Below are positions 1 through 5,140 of a stretch of DNA of 5,140 bases, one piece after another (position 1 is the stretch's first letter; each line of letters opens with the position of its first letter). The stretch comes from Acidobacteriota bacterium (GTDB lineage: Bacteria > Acidobacteriota > Vicinamibacteria > Vicinamibacterales > UBA2999): the NCBI GenBank assembly GCA_947478985.1, contig CANJYC010000165.1:1-5140 (forward strand), written 5' to 3'. The notes under the pieces were generated by a model. The model saw only the letters and a program-made list of their open reading frames with translations. It did no database searches and had not been told where the DNA came from. The position numbers and the translations under genes are program-made.

Positions 1-1
1 C

Positions 2-466
2 ATGAGCTACCAGATCGCGCGACTCGACGGGGACGAGGATCTCACCGGGGTGCTCAGCGTCGAGGAGGAGTCATTCACCAATCCCTGGACGCGCGAGATG
101 TACGCCGCCGAGTTGCTCAACCGTGCCGTGTGCCACATCTACATCGTGCGGACGGCCGAGGTGCCGGTGGTGGGCTTCTGCGCGTTCTGGCTGGTGTGTG
201 ACGAGATCCACATCAACAACGTGGCCATCCGCCCCGCGTGGCGGGGCCAGGGGATCGGGACCGCGCTGATGGCGCACGTGTTTGCCGAGGCCGGCGCGCT
301 CGGGGCCACGCGCGCCACACTCGAGGTGCGCGCCTCCAACGAGGGTGCACGCCGGTTGTATGAGCGGCTCGGCTTCCGCGTCGCCGGCACGCGCCGCAAC
401 TACTACACGAATCCGATCGAGGACGCGGTGATCTTGTGGCGAGAGGCCGCCGGTCCTGCGTCTTGA
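2..466 (+). CDS. rimI: Ribosomal protein S18-alanine N-acetyltransferase RimI (GNAT family)
   Basis: Predicted to transfer acetyl from acetyl-CoA to the N-terminal alanine of ribosomal protein S18 in the cytoplasm. The 154-residue length is normal for RimI. The GNAT acetyl-CoA loop is visible as RGQGIG (residues 81-86), preceded by the strand NNVAIRP (72-78). The late motif LEVRASN..A..LY..LGF (107-125) closely resembles E. coli RimI: Glu108 and Tyr120 align with its catalytic base (Glu103) and general acid (Tyr115), and RRNYY (131-135) plus EDAVI (140-144) also match. The N-terminal FTNPW..EM segment corresponds to the family's FPWS region, so the ATG at base 2 gives a full-length protein. 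Its ribosome binding site is outside the window. In many bacteria rimI follows tsaB, which may lie just upstream, but this cannot be seen. Another GNAT substrate cannot be excluded. Confidence 0.88.
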   Translation: MSYQIARLDGDEDLTGVLSVEEESFTNPWTREMYAAELLNRAVCHIYIVRTAEVPVVGFCAFWLVCDEIHINNVAIRPAWRGQGIGTALMAHVFAEAGALGATRATLEVRASNEGARRLYERLGFRVAGTRRNYYTNPIEDAVILWREAAGPAS

Positions 467-490
467 GACGCGTGGTGATGGTGTGCTAAG
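463..490 (+). promoter_or_regulatory. Possible sigma-70-like promoter for the DUF465 gene
   Basis: TTGAGA at 463-468 (5 of 6 to TTGACA, overlapping the rimI stop codon) is followed after 16 bases by GCTAAG at 485-490 (3 of 6 to TATAAT), with an upstream TG at 482-483 as in extended -10 promoters. Transcription would begin near 497. The -10 match is weak and the primary sigma specificity of this organism is unknown, so this is only a candidate. It competes with the hairpin at 489-517, which would not be fully transcribed from this start. Confidence 0.25.
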
Positions 491-517
491 GTTCGCGGGT
501 CGTACGACGCGGAACCT
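489..517 (+). other. Imperfect hairpin between rimI and the DUF465 gene
   Basis: AGGTTC (489-494) pairs with GAACCT (512-517), continued by G495-C496 with G509-C510 and by GTC (499-501) with GAC (506-508) around a GTAC loop, with small bulges at 497-498 and 511. The core 499-508 is a perfect 10-base palindrome. The bases after the stem (CTCTTTC) are only mildly T-rich. It could be a weak terminator for rimI, a structured 5' leader of the DUF465 gene, or a protein-binding palindrome. The sequence alone does not decide. Confidence 0.35.
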
Positions 518-527
518 CTTTCACGGC

Positions 528-534
528 AAGGAGG
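528..534 (+). promoter_or_regulatory. Strong Shine-Dalgarno sequence for the DUF465 gene
   Basis: AAGGAGG lies 7 bases before the ATG at 542, close to ideal complementarity and spacing for the 16S rRNA 3' end. It fixes the start of the small gene and suggests high translation. It stands out because psd and pssA have no comparable site. Confidence 0.85.
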
Positions 535-541
535 GGCAGCC

Positions 542-784
542 ATGAACGCAACGGACACGCAGGAGATCAAGAGCCTGCTGCGCACGAGCGACGACGGGTA
601 TCGACAGCTCGCCGAGCAACATCACCAACTGGACGACCGTCTGCACCAGCTCGCCGAACGCCACTACATCTCAGACAACGAACAGATCGAAGAACACGCC
701 ATCAAGAAGCAGAAGCTTGCGTTGAAGGACCGGATGGAAGCGATGGCACGCCTGTACACCATTACGCGCCAGACCGGACACTGA
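542..784 (+). CDS. DUF465 / YdcH-family small coiled-coil protein
   Basis: An 80-residue, highly charged, His- and Gln-rich protein with no membrane segment or signal peptide. It is predicted to be almost entirely helical. The family pattern is visible in order: E-Q-H-H-x-L-D-D-R-L (residues 25-34), then an acidic linker, then I-K-K-Q-K-L-A-L-K-D-R-M (54-65). These match the YdcH/DUF465 signature of a helical hairpin with a conserved LK-KL-LKD helix. The function of the family is not established, so none is assigned. The gene appears to be its own transcription unit, with a strong ribosome binding site before it and a strong terminator-like hairpin after it. Its base composition is visibly less GC-rich than its neighbours, as expected for a Lys/Gln/Asn-rich short protein, and this need not mean transfer. 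Confidence 0.82.
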   Translation: MNATDTQEIKSLLRTSDDGYRQLAEQHHQLDDRLHQLAERHYISDNEQIEEHAIKKQKLALKDRMEAMARLYTITRQTGH

Positions 785-806
785 CGCCTCGGTTCGTCCC
801 TCTTGG

Positions 807-866
807 AAGCCGGGTTTAGTATTCCGCCGCCTCTTGGCGGAAGATTAAGCCCGGTTTCATTTTCTC
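807..866 (+). terminator. Strong Rho-independent terminator (long hairpin plus U-rich tract)
   Basis: Bases 807-828 pair with 836-857. The inner stem TTCCGCC/GGCGGAA (822-828 with 836-842) is perfect around a 7-base loop (829-835). After one A-G mismatch (821 with 843) the outer stem continues for another 14 pairs, including G-U pairs at 819-845, 815-849 and 809-855. The downstream strand runs into TTTCATTTTCTC, which gives a U-rich transcript end on the + strand only. It begins 23 bases after the DUF465 stop codon and most simply ends that transcript. The stem is longer than a typical terminator, and its position only about 20-30 bases before psd also allows an attenuator-like role for psd-pssA. 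Confidence 0.75.
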
Positions 867-888
867 AGGACACCTGCGCACGTTACCC

Positions 889-1518
889 ATGCGAATAGAC
901 CCGGCCGGATGGCCCTTCATCGGCGGCGCCCTCGTGCTGGCGGCCGTCGCCGCGTTCCTCGGCAGTCCCGTGCTGGCCGTGGCGCCGCTCGTGCTGGCGG
1001 CCTTCTTTGTCTATTTCTTCCGGGACCCGGAGCGCGAGGTGAACCGGACGCCCGGTGCCGTGCTGTCGCCGGCCGATGGGCGCATCATGGTGGCTGGTGC
1101 GCCGTCAGGGCAGAAGTTTCCGGAGGGACGCTGGCAGCAGATCACGATCTTCCTGTCGCCGACCAACGTGCATGTCAACCGGATGCCCGTGGGCGGACGC
1201 GTCACCAAGGTGGTGTACCATCCGGGCCGATTCCTCCCGGCCTACAAGACCGAGGCGGGAGACCTAAATGAGTACACCGAGGTCTGGGTGGACCACGGCG
1301 GACAGACGATCATCTTCCGGCAGATCGTCGGTATCCTGGCGCGGCGGATTGTCTGCCGTGCGAAGGTCGGCGACCAGGTGCAGGCCGGAGATCGATTTGG
1401 CGTCATGAAGTTTGGATCGCGAATGGATATCTTTCTGCCTGTCACGGCCACGATCACCGCGCGTGTCGGCGACACGGTCGAGGCCGCGACGACGGTGCTC
1501 GCGACGCTGCAGTCATGA
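889..1518 (+). CDS. psd: Phosphatidylserine decarboxylase, short PSD-A type, pyruvoyl proenzyme
   Basis: Converts phosphatidylserine to phosphatidylethanolamine at the cytoplasmic face of the inner membrane. The 209-residue length fits the short PSD-A group rather than the roughly 300-residue E. coli type. A hydrophobic N-terminal anchor spans about residues 10-43. SPADG (60-64) contains the conserved Asp63, PTNVHVNRMP (91-100) is the His-containing core motif, and FGSR (175-178) is the self-cleavage site, which should split after Gly176 to make a small alpha chain whose Ser177 becomes the pyruvoyl group. The C-terminal chain VGDTVEAATTV (193-203) is lipoyl/biotinyl-like, as is usual here. 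The ATG at 889 is chosen because RIDPAGWPFI matches the usual start of the family. No Shine-Dalgarno lies at normal distance, the nearest AGGA being 18 bases away. The gene overlaps pssA by four bases. An archaetidylserine decarboxylase-like annotation is sometimes given to this subfamily, but the bacterial context and pssA favour Psd. Confidence 0.92.
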   Translation: MRIDPAGWPFIGGALVLAAVAAFLGSPVLAVAPLVLAAFFVYFFRDPEREVNRTPGAVLSPADGRIMVAGAPSGQKFPEGRWQQITIFLSPTNVHVNRMPVGGRVTKVVYHPGRFLPAYKTEAGDLNEYTEVWVDHGGQTIIFRQIVGILARRIVCRAKVGDQVQAGDRFGVMKFGSRMDIFLPVTATITARVGDTVEAATTVLATLQS

Positions 1519-2372
1519 CACGCGCATCCCTCGGCCACGCCCGGGTCCGCCTGCTCCGGCCGCTCAGACGCCGCCGGGAAGGGGGAGCCGCTCACCGCAT
1601 CCGCCGTGGCGTCTACGTGCTGCCCAGCCTCTTCACGCTCGGCAACATGTTCTGCGGCTATGCCTGCGTCGTGTATTCGATGCGTGGTGAGTTCGCCACC
1701 GCCGCGCCGTTCATCGGCGTGGCCATCGTGCTGGACATGCTCGACGGCCGCATTGCCCGCATGACCGGCACAACCAGCCAGTTCGGCGTCGAGTTCGACT
1801 CGATGGCCGACATCATTTCGTTCGGCATGGCGCCGGCGCTGATGGCGTTCATGTGGGGCCTGCAGTCCCTCGGGCGCCTGGGATGGGCCGCCGGGTTCAT
1901 CTACGTTGCCGCGGCTGCTGCGCGGCTGGCGCGCTTCAACATCCAGGCCGGGTCGCAGGACAAGCGCTTCTTCGTGGGCATGCCGAGTCCAGCTGCGGCC
2001 GGTGTGCCGGCGGCTACAGTGTTCGCCTTTCCGATGGGATTTCAGACGTCCTCGGAAGCACTGCCGGTGCTGGCCATGGTGATCGTGCCGGCGCTGCTGA
2101 TGGTCAGCACAATCCGATTCCGCAGTTTCAAGAACTTCGATCTGCAGTCGCGGCGGAGCTACCCGATTCTGGTACTGCTGGCCATCGGCATCGCGCTGCT
2201 CGCCTCGCGCCCGGAGCTCATCCTGGTCCTGATGGCGTACACCTATCTGGTGTCGGCATTCGTGGAGCTGGCGTGGCAGAAGTTCCGGCGCCGCGACGGG
2301 ATGCCTGCTCAGGCGACGCCTGCTCAGCCGGCCGATGACCACGACACCGGCCACGATCGTCCGGTCGAATAG
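1515..2372 (+). CDS. pssA: CDP-diacylglycerol--serine O-phosphatidyltransferase PssA
   Basis: Makes phosphatidylserine from CDP-diacylglycerol and serine, the substrate for the Psd encoded just before it. It is an integral inner-membrane enzyme of 285 residues of the CDP-alcohol phosphotransferase family. The full active-site signature is present: D74-xx-D77-G78-xx-A81-R82, eight residues, G91-xxx-D95-xxx-D99, with all four metal-binding aspartates intact. SLFTLGNMFCGY (38-49) before it and AARLARFN (135-142) plus FVGMPSPAAAG (153-163) after it are typical of type II (Bacillus-like) PssA. Several further hydrophobic segments follow (about 183-199, 217-230, 234-252). The start is the ATG in an ATGA overlap with the psd stop codon, implying translational coupling, and no good ribosome binding site is visible. 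The first 33 residues are very basic and the last 25 are hydrophilic and low complexity. An in-frame GTG at 1617 is an alternative start but would remove the basic leader. The closely related PgsA and Pcs enzymes are less likely given the psd pairing and the motifs. Confidence 0.93.
   Translation: MTRASLGHARVRLLRPLRRRREGGAAHRIRRGVYVLPSLFTLGNMFCGYACVVYSMRGEFATAAPFIGVAIVLDMLDGRIARMTGTTSQFGVEFDSMADIISFGMAPALMAFMWGLQSLGRLGWAAGFIYVAAAAARLARFNIQAGSQDKRFFVGMPSPAAAGVPAATVFAFPMGFQTSSEALPVLAMVIVPALLMVSTIRFRSFKNFDLQSRRSYPILVLLAIGIALLASRPELILVLMAYTYLVSAFVELAWQKFRRRDGMPAQATPAQPADDHDTGHDRPVE
2303..2327 (+). repeat. Short 15-base tandem duplication in the pssA tail
   Basis: GCCTGCTCAG occurs at 2303-2312 and again at 2318-2327, a 15-base period that encodes a duplicated PAQ-containing five-residue unit in the hydrophilic C-terminal tail of PssA. 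It is in frame and outside the catalytic core, and looks like a small slippage duplication in a tolerant region. Confidence 0.5.
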
Positions 2373-5140
2373 TCAGGCGCTCGGCAAGGTCATCTCCACA
2401 GTCGTTCCCTGGCCGGGTTCGCTCGTGATCGTGAGCGTGCCGCCGTTCACCTCGACGTTCCGCTTCGCAATCGGCAGCCCCAGTCCCGTCCCGGTCGCCT
2501 TCGTCGAGAAGTAGGGCTCGAAGGCGCGCGCCAGCGCTTCGGCGTCCATCCCGATACCGGTGTCAGACACGCGCACAGTCAACGTGGGTCCGTCGCTGCG
2601 CGCGACCACCGTCACCGTGCCGTATTCAGGCATCGCGTGCAGGGCGTTCTCAACGATGTTGGTGAGCGCGCGGGTGACGAGCGTCCTGTCCGCGAACGTG
2701 TCGGGGAGGTTCTCCGGCACGTCGACGGCAAACGTCATACGCCCGACCAGTCCCTGACGGTAGGGAGCGAGGATGTCACCGAGGAGCTGGCGCAGATCGA
2801 CGCGCGTTGGCCTGACTGCCGGGGACGAGGCGAAGTTGGAGAACTCGGAGGCGATCTGCCGCAGCAGGGTCACCTGCTGAAGGATCGTCGCCACGCACTC
2901 CTGCAGCACCGGGCCAAGCGGCTCGCCGCGATCGGCGTGGACGCGCCGCAGGTGTTCGGCGTTGAGCTGAATCGGCGTCAGGGGGTTCTTGATCTCGTGG
3001 GCGACCTGCCGGGCCATCTCCGCCCAGGCCTCGAGACGATGCGTCCGCTCGAGCTCGGTACGTTGCCGCTTCAACTCCGCGGCCATCCGGTTGAAGTCAT
3101 CGACGAGGCGCCGGAACTCGTCTGAGGACGTGGCGGCGACGCGGACGTCGAGATCGCCGCGGGACAGCCGCCGCGTGGCGCGTGTGAGCCGGTTGACCGG
3201 ATCGGCGATGCGCTCCGCCAGCCAGTAGCCGAGGCCCGCGCCGCAGAAGACGAAGATCAGCGCACCGAGGAGGACCTGCCGGTAGAGGGTGTCAATCTGC
3301 AGCTCGATCTCAAGCTGGCGGGAGGTCAACGGCACCGTCAGGATGGCGTTGATCTGGTGAGCGGTCATCGAGGTGGCCGCCACCAGGTATTCGAGGCCCC
3401 CGATCTGTTCACGCGTGACCGAGGTCGCGTCGTTGCGCAGCACGATGTCGCGATAGACCTCTGCCGTGGTGCGCGCGGGGAGGAGTCCGGAGGCAAAGAG
3501 GTTCCGCTCGCTGGTGGCGAGCAGGCGCGGGCCCCGGAAGATGTTGACGTCCTGGTCGATGAGTCGGCTGACCCAGACCATCAGGTTGTCGTCGATGCCG
3601 ATGCCCTGTTGTGCCGCACGTGGCGCCACCAGATCTTCCACCACGCGCCGGGCGGCCGAGGCGGTGCGGACGGCCTCCTGCTCGACATCGGATCGCATCT
3701 GGTCGGCGATGTAGGTGCCGGTGGCCACCGCCAGCGCCACGACCGGGACGACGGTGGCGGCGACAAATGCCAGGAACAGCTTGCGGTAGAAACTCGCGCG
3801 CAGCTCGCGCAGGAGCGAGGGGCCGCTGCGGGCCCGCCGGCTGACCTTCCGGAAGAGCACGGACGCGACGAGCAGCAGGAGATAGGTGAGGCCGGCCAGC
3901 ACGGTCAGCTCGGCCAGATTCACGAGGTGGCCGAGCGGTCCGACCACCGGGAAGGCGAGGACGTAGATGCCTCCGCGGTCGTTGAGGGTGTAGGCGTCGA
4001 AAGCGACGTCGCCCCGCTGGAGTCGTAGCCACAACGGGGTGCGCGAGGCCTCGATGCGCGCAAACGCGGTGTCATTGATCGGCCACGCGCGGCCGGATGA
4101 GGAATAGAGCGGGCGGCGGCTCCACCCATAGAAGGCAAATTCCACGTCGCGGCCGGAGATGCCTTCGCCGCGCAGCGGGTCGGTCGGCCGCAGCAGCTCG
4201 ACGTACGGACTCTGCGACGCGATGAAGGGCAGATTGGCGTAGTCGAGCATGGCGTGCACGACGATCGATCCGAGGATGCGCCCGTCCGGCGTGCAGAGCG
4301 CTCGGCCAGCGTGGAGCGATCGGCGCTCCTCTGCGAAGAACGGTGCGACCTCCTCGTAGGCCTCCCAGTCGCAGGTGCTCTCCTCTGACCGTGGGGCGGC
4401 CGCGAGATCCTCCGGGAGGTTGAACGCGAAGCGGCTCACCAGTGCGCCGGTCGGGCCGTAGAGTTCCACCGACGAGGTCACCGGGTAGGTGGAGAGGCTG
4501 GTCGCACGCCAGGCACGGAAGGCCCCGTCGGTCTGCGCTTCAGAGCTACCGGACGTACCCGCCACCAGTCCAGTCAGATCAGGAATGCGATCGATCTGGG
4601 TGAGGCCATCCTGCAGAAGGGTCTGGATCGTCGCGCGCTGATTGACCGCCTGTGCCGCGTAGCGTGTTTCCACCAGTTGCACCTTGGCCTGCCACGCGCG
4701 CTCGAAGAAGGCGGGATAGCAGGCGAGCGCGGGCACGATCAGCCCGAGCGTCATCATCGTCAGCCGGAACGCCTGCGAGCCGTGGCGGTACCGTCCCTGC
4801 AGGCGTCCGGTACACACGGCGACGGTTGCCGCCACGCCCCAGGCCACCAGCAGCGGGAGGTCGTCCCTCGGTGCCCAGCCGTCGCCGAGCCTCCAGACCA
4901 CGAGCGGCAGTGCCCAGGACACGACCATTACCGCGCGGACGCGCCAGCCGTGTCTCGGCGACCGCCAGCCAATGTGTCCGAGGCGCAGTAGAAGGACGGC
5001 CAGTGCGAGCGCCGACGCGTGCCACACGACAAGTCCGGCCTGCAACGCGAAGCGCGGCGTGTCCCATGGGTGCAGCGAGAAGTGCAGGAGATCGAGCGTG
5101 GTGTTCGCGATAGTGTCGCGCAGCAGCGCCTGATGTCCGG
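2373..5140 (-). CDS. NtrY-like multi-pass sensor histidine kinase, 5' end outside the window
   Basis: A membrane two-component kinase, partial at its N-terminus: the frame has no stop up to base 5140, giving at least 921 residues. Residues here are numbered from an in-frame TTG at 5045, which is probably not the true start. Hydrophobic segments lie near 3-22, 37-51, 63-80, 95-112, 374-398, 421-443 and 588-609, leaving two predicted extracytoplasmic regions (113-373 and 444-587). HAMP follows (about 605-660), with its DEF..L..DFN motif at 642-652. The phosphoacceptor is His683 in VAHEIKNPLTP, and the preceding EAWAEMARQ is characteristic of NtrY-type kinases. The ATPase domain is complete: N box with Asn796 and Asn800, DTGIGM (828-833), F box FEPYFST (842-848) and GTGLGL (852-857). 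It should autophosphorylate and pass phosphate to a response regulator, often an NtrX/NtrC-type sigma-54 activator in this family, but none is in the window. The signal is unknown. It converges on pssA with abutting stop codons. Confidence 0.9.
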   Translation of the reverse strand, partial: GHQALLRDTIANTTLDLLHFSLHPWDTPRFALQAGLVVWHASALALAVLLLRLGHIGWRSPRHGWRVRAVMVVSWALPLVVWRLGDGWAPRDDLPLLVAWGVAATVAVCTGRLQGRYRHGSQAFRLTMMTLGLIVPALACYPAFFERAWQAKVQLVETRYAAQAVNQRATIQTLLQDGLTQIDRIPDLTGLVAGTSGSSEAQTDGAFRAWRATSLSTYPVTSSVELYGPTGALVSRFAFNLPEDLAAAPRSEESTCDWEAYEEVAPFFAEERRSLHAGRALCTPDGRILGSIVVHAMLDYANLPFIASQSPYVELLRPTDPLRGEGISGRDVEFAFYGWSRRPLYSSSGRAWPINDTAFARIEASRTPLWLRLQRGDVAFDAYTLNDRGGIYVLAFPVVGPLGHLVNLAELTVLAGLTYLLLLVASVLFRKVSRRARSGPSLLRELRASFYRKLFLAFVAATVVPVVALAVATGTYIADQMRSDVEQEAVRTASAARRVVEDLVAPRAAQQGIGIDDNLMVWVSRLIDQDVNIFRGPRLLATSERNLFASGLLPARTTAEVYRDIVLRNDATSVTREQIGGLEYLVAATSMTAHQINAILTVPLTSRQLEIELQIDTLYRQVLLGALIFVFCGAGLGYWLAERIADPVNRLTRATRRLSRGDLDVRVAATSSDEFRRLVDDFNRMAAELKRQRTELERTHRLEAWAEMARQVAHEIKNPLTPIQLNAEHLRRVHADRGEPLGPVLQECVATILQQVTLLRQIASEFSNFASSPAVRPTRVDLRQLLGDILAPYRQGLVGRMTFAVDVPENLPDTFADRTLVTRALTNIVENALHAMPEYGTVTVVARSDGPTLTVRVSDTGIGMDAEALARAFEPYFSTKATGTGLGLPIAKRNVEVNGGTLTITSEPGQGTTVEMTLPSA

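Noticed and set aside
542..784. DUF465 gene as a horizontally acquired gene because of lower GC
   Set aside because: The gene is short and its Lys/Gln/Asn-rich protein explains the composition. There are no repeats, integrase or attachment-like sites around it.
834..861. Possible psd promoter (TTGGCG at 834-839 with TTCATT at 856-861)
   Set aside because: The -10 match is only 3 of 6 and the -35 lies inside the hairpin stem, so the pair is no better than chance in this sequence.
1576..1587. Purine-rich GGGAAGGGGGAG inside the start of pssA as a ribosome binding site for an internal start
   Set aside because: The nearest in-frame start codon (GTG at 1617) is about 30 bases downstream, too far for a functional Shine-Dalgarno, and the ATGA overlap gives a simpler start.
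1242..2354. Long open frame of 370 codons on the - strand opposite psd and pssA
   Set aside because: Its product is rich in His, Arg, Gln and Glu with no recognisable domain, as expected for the complement of a high-GC gene. It lies entirely opposite two genes with intact catalytic motifs.
2330..2400. Possible bidirectional terminator at the pssA/kinase junction
   Set aside because: Only short GC-rich complementary segments are present, with no stable stem followed by a T-tract on either strand.
3357..4028. Open frame of 223 codons on the + strand inside the kinase gene
   Set aside because: It is antisense to the kinase, low complexity in Gly, Asp and Glu, without domain or ribosome binding site, while the - strand frame carries clear kinase architecture.

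Overview
The window is a compact, GC-rich bacterial chromosomal segment with four complete genes on the + strand and one large gene on the - strand that runs off the right edge. I see no mobile element, tRNA, rRNA, CRISPR array or phage feature. The gene set (a RimI-type acetyltransferase, a YdcH/DUF465 small protein, a short PSD-A type phosphatidylserine decarboxylase, PssA, and a multi-pass NtrY-like sensor kinase) together with the base composition fits an environmental Gram-negative bacterium. Acidobacteriota (Vicinamibacteria-like) is my best guess, but the taxonomy is an inference from gene style, not from a marker.

Layout, left to right. rimI (2-466) starts one base inside the window. 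A 75-base gap holds a possible weak promoter, an imperfect hairpin and a very good Shine-Dalgarno sequence for a small DUF465 gene (542-784). A 104-base gap then holds one long, nearly perfect hairpin followed by a U-rich tract (807-866), which is the clearest non-coding feature here. psd (889-1518) and pssA (1515-2372) follow as a translationally coupled pair with an ATGA overlap. Together they give the two-step route CDP-diacylglycerol + serine -> phosphatidylserine -> phosphatidylethanolamine at the inner membrane. The sensor histidine kinase gene (2375 back to beyond 5140) converges on pssA, and the two stop codons abut with no base between them.

The kinase is the most elaborate protein: a multi-pass N-terminus, two separate predicted extracytoplasmic regions, HAMP, a NtrY-like HisKA domain and an intact ATPase domain. 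Its frame is open to the window edge, so the true start is not seen, and its response regulator is not in the window. I found no convincing novel system. The points most worth checking are the hairpin wedged between DUF465 and psd, the double-sensor kinase, and the zero-gap convergent junction.
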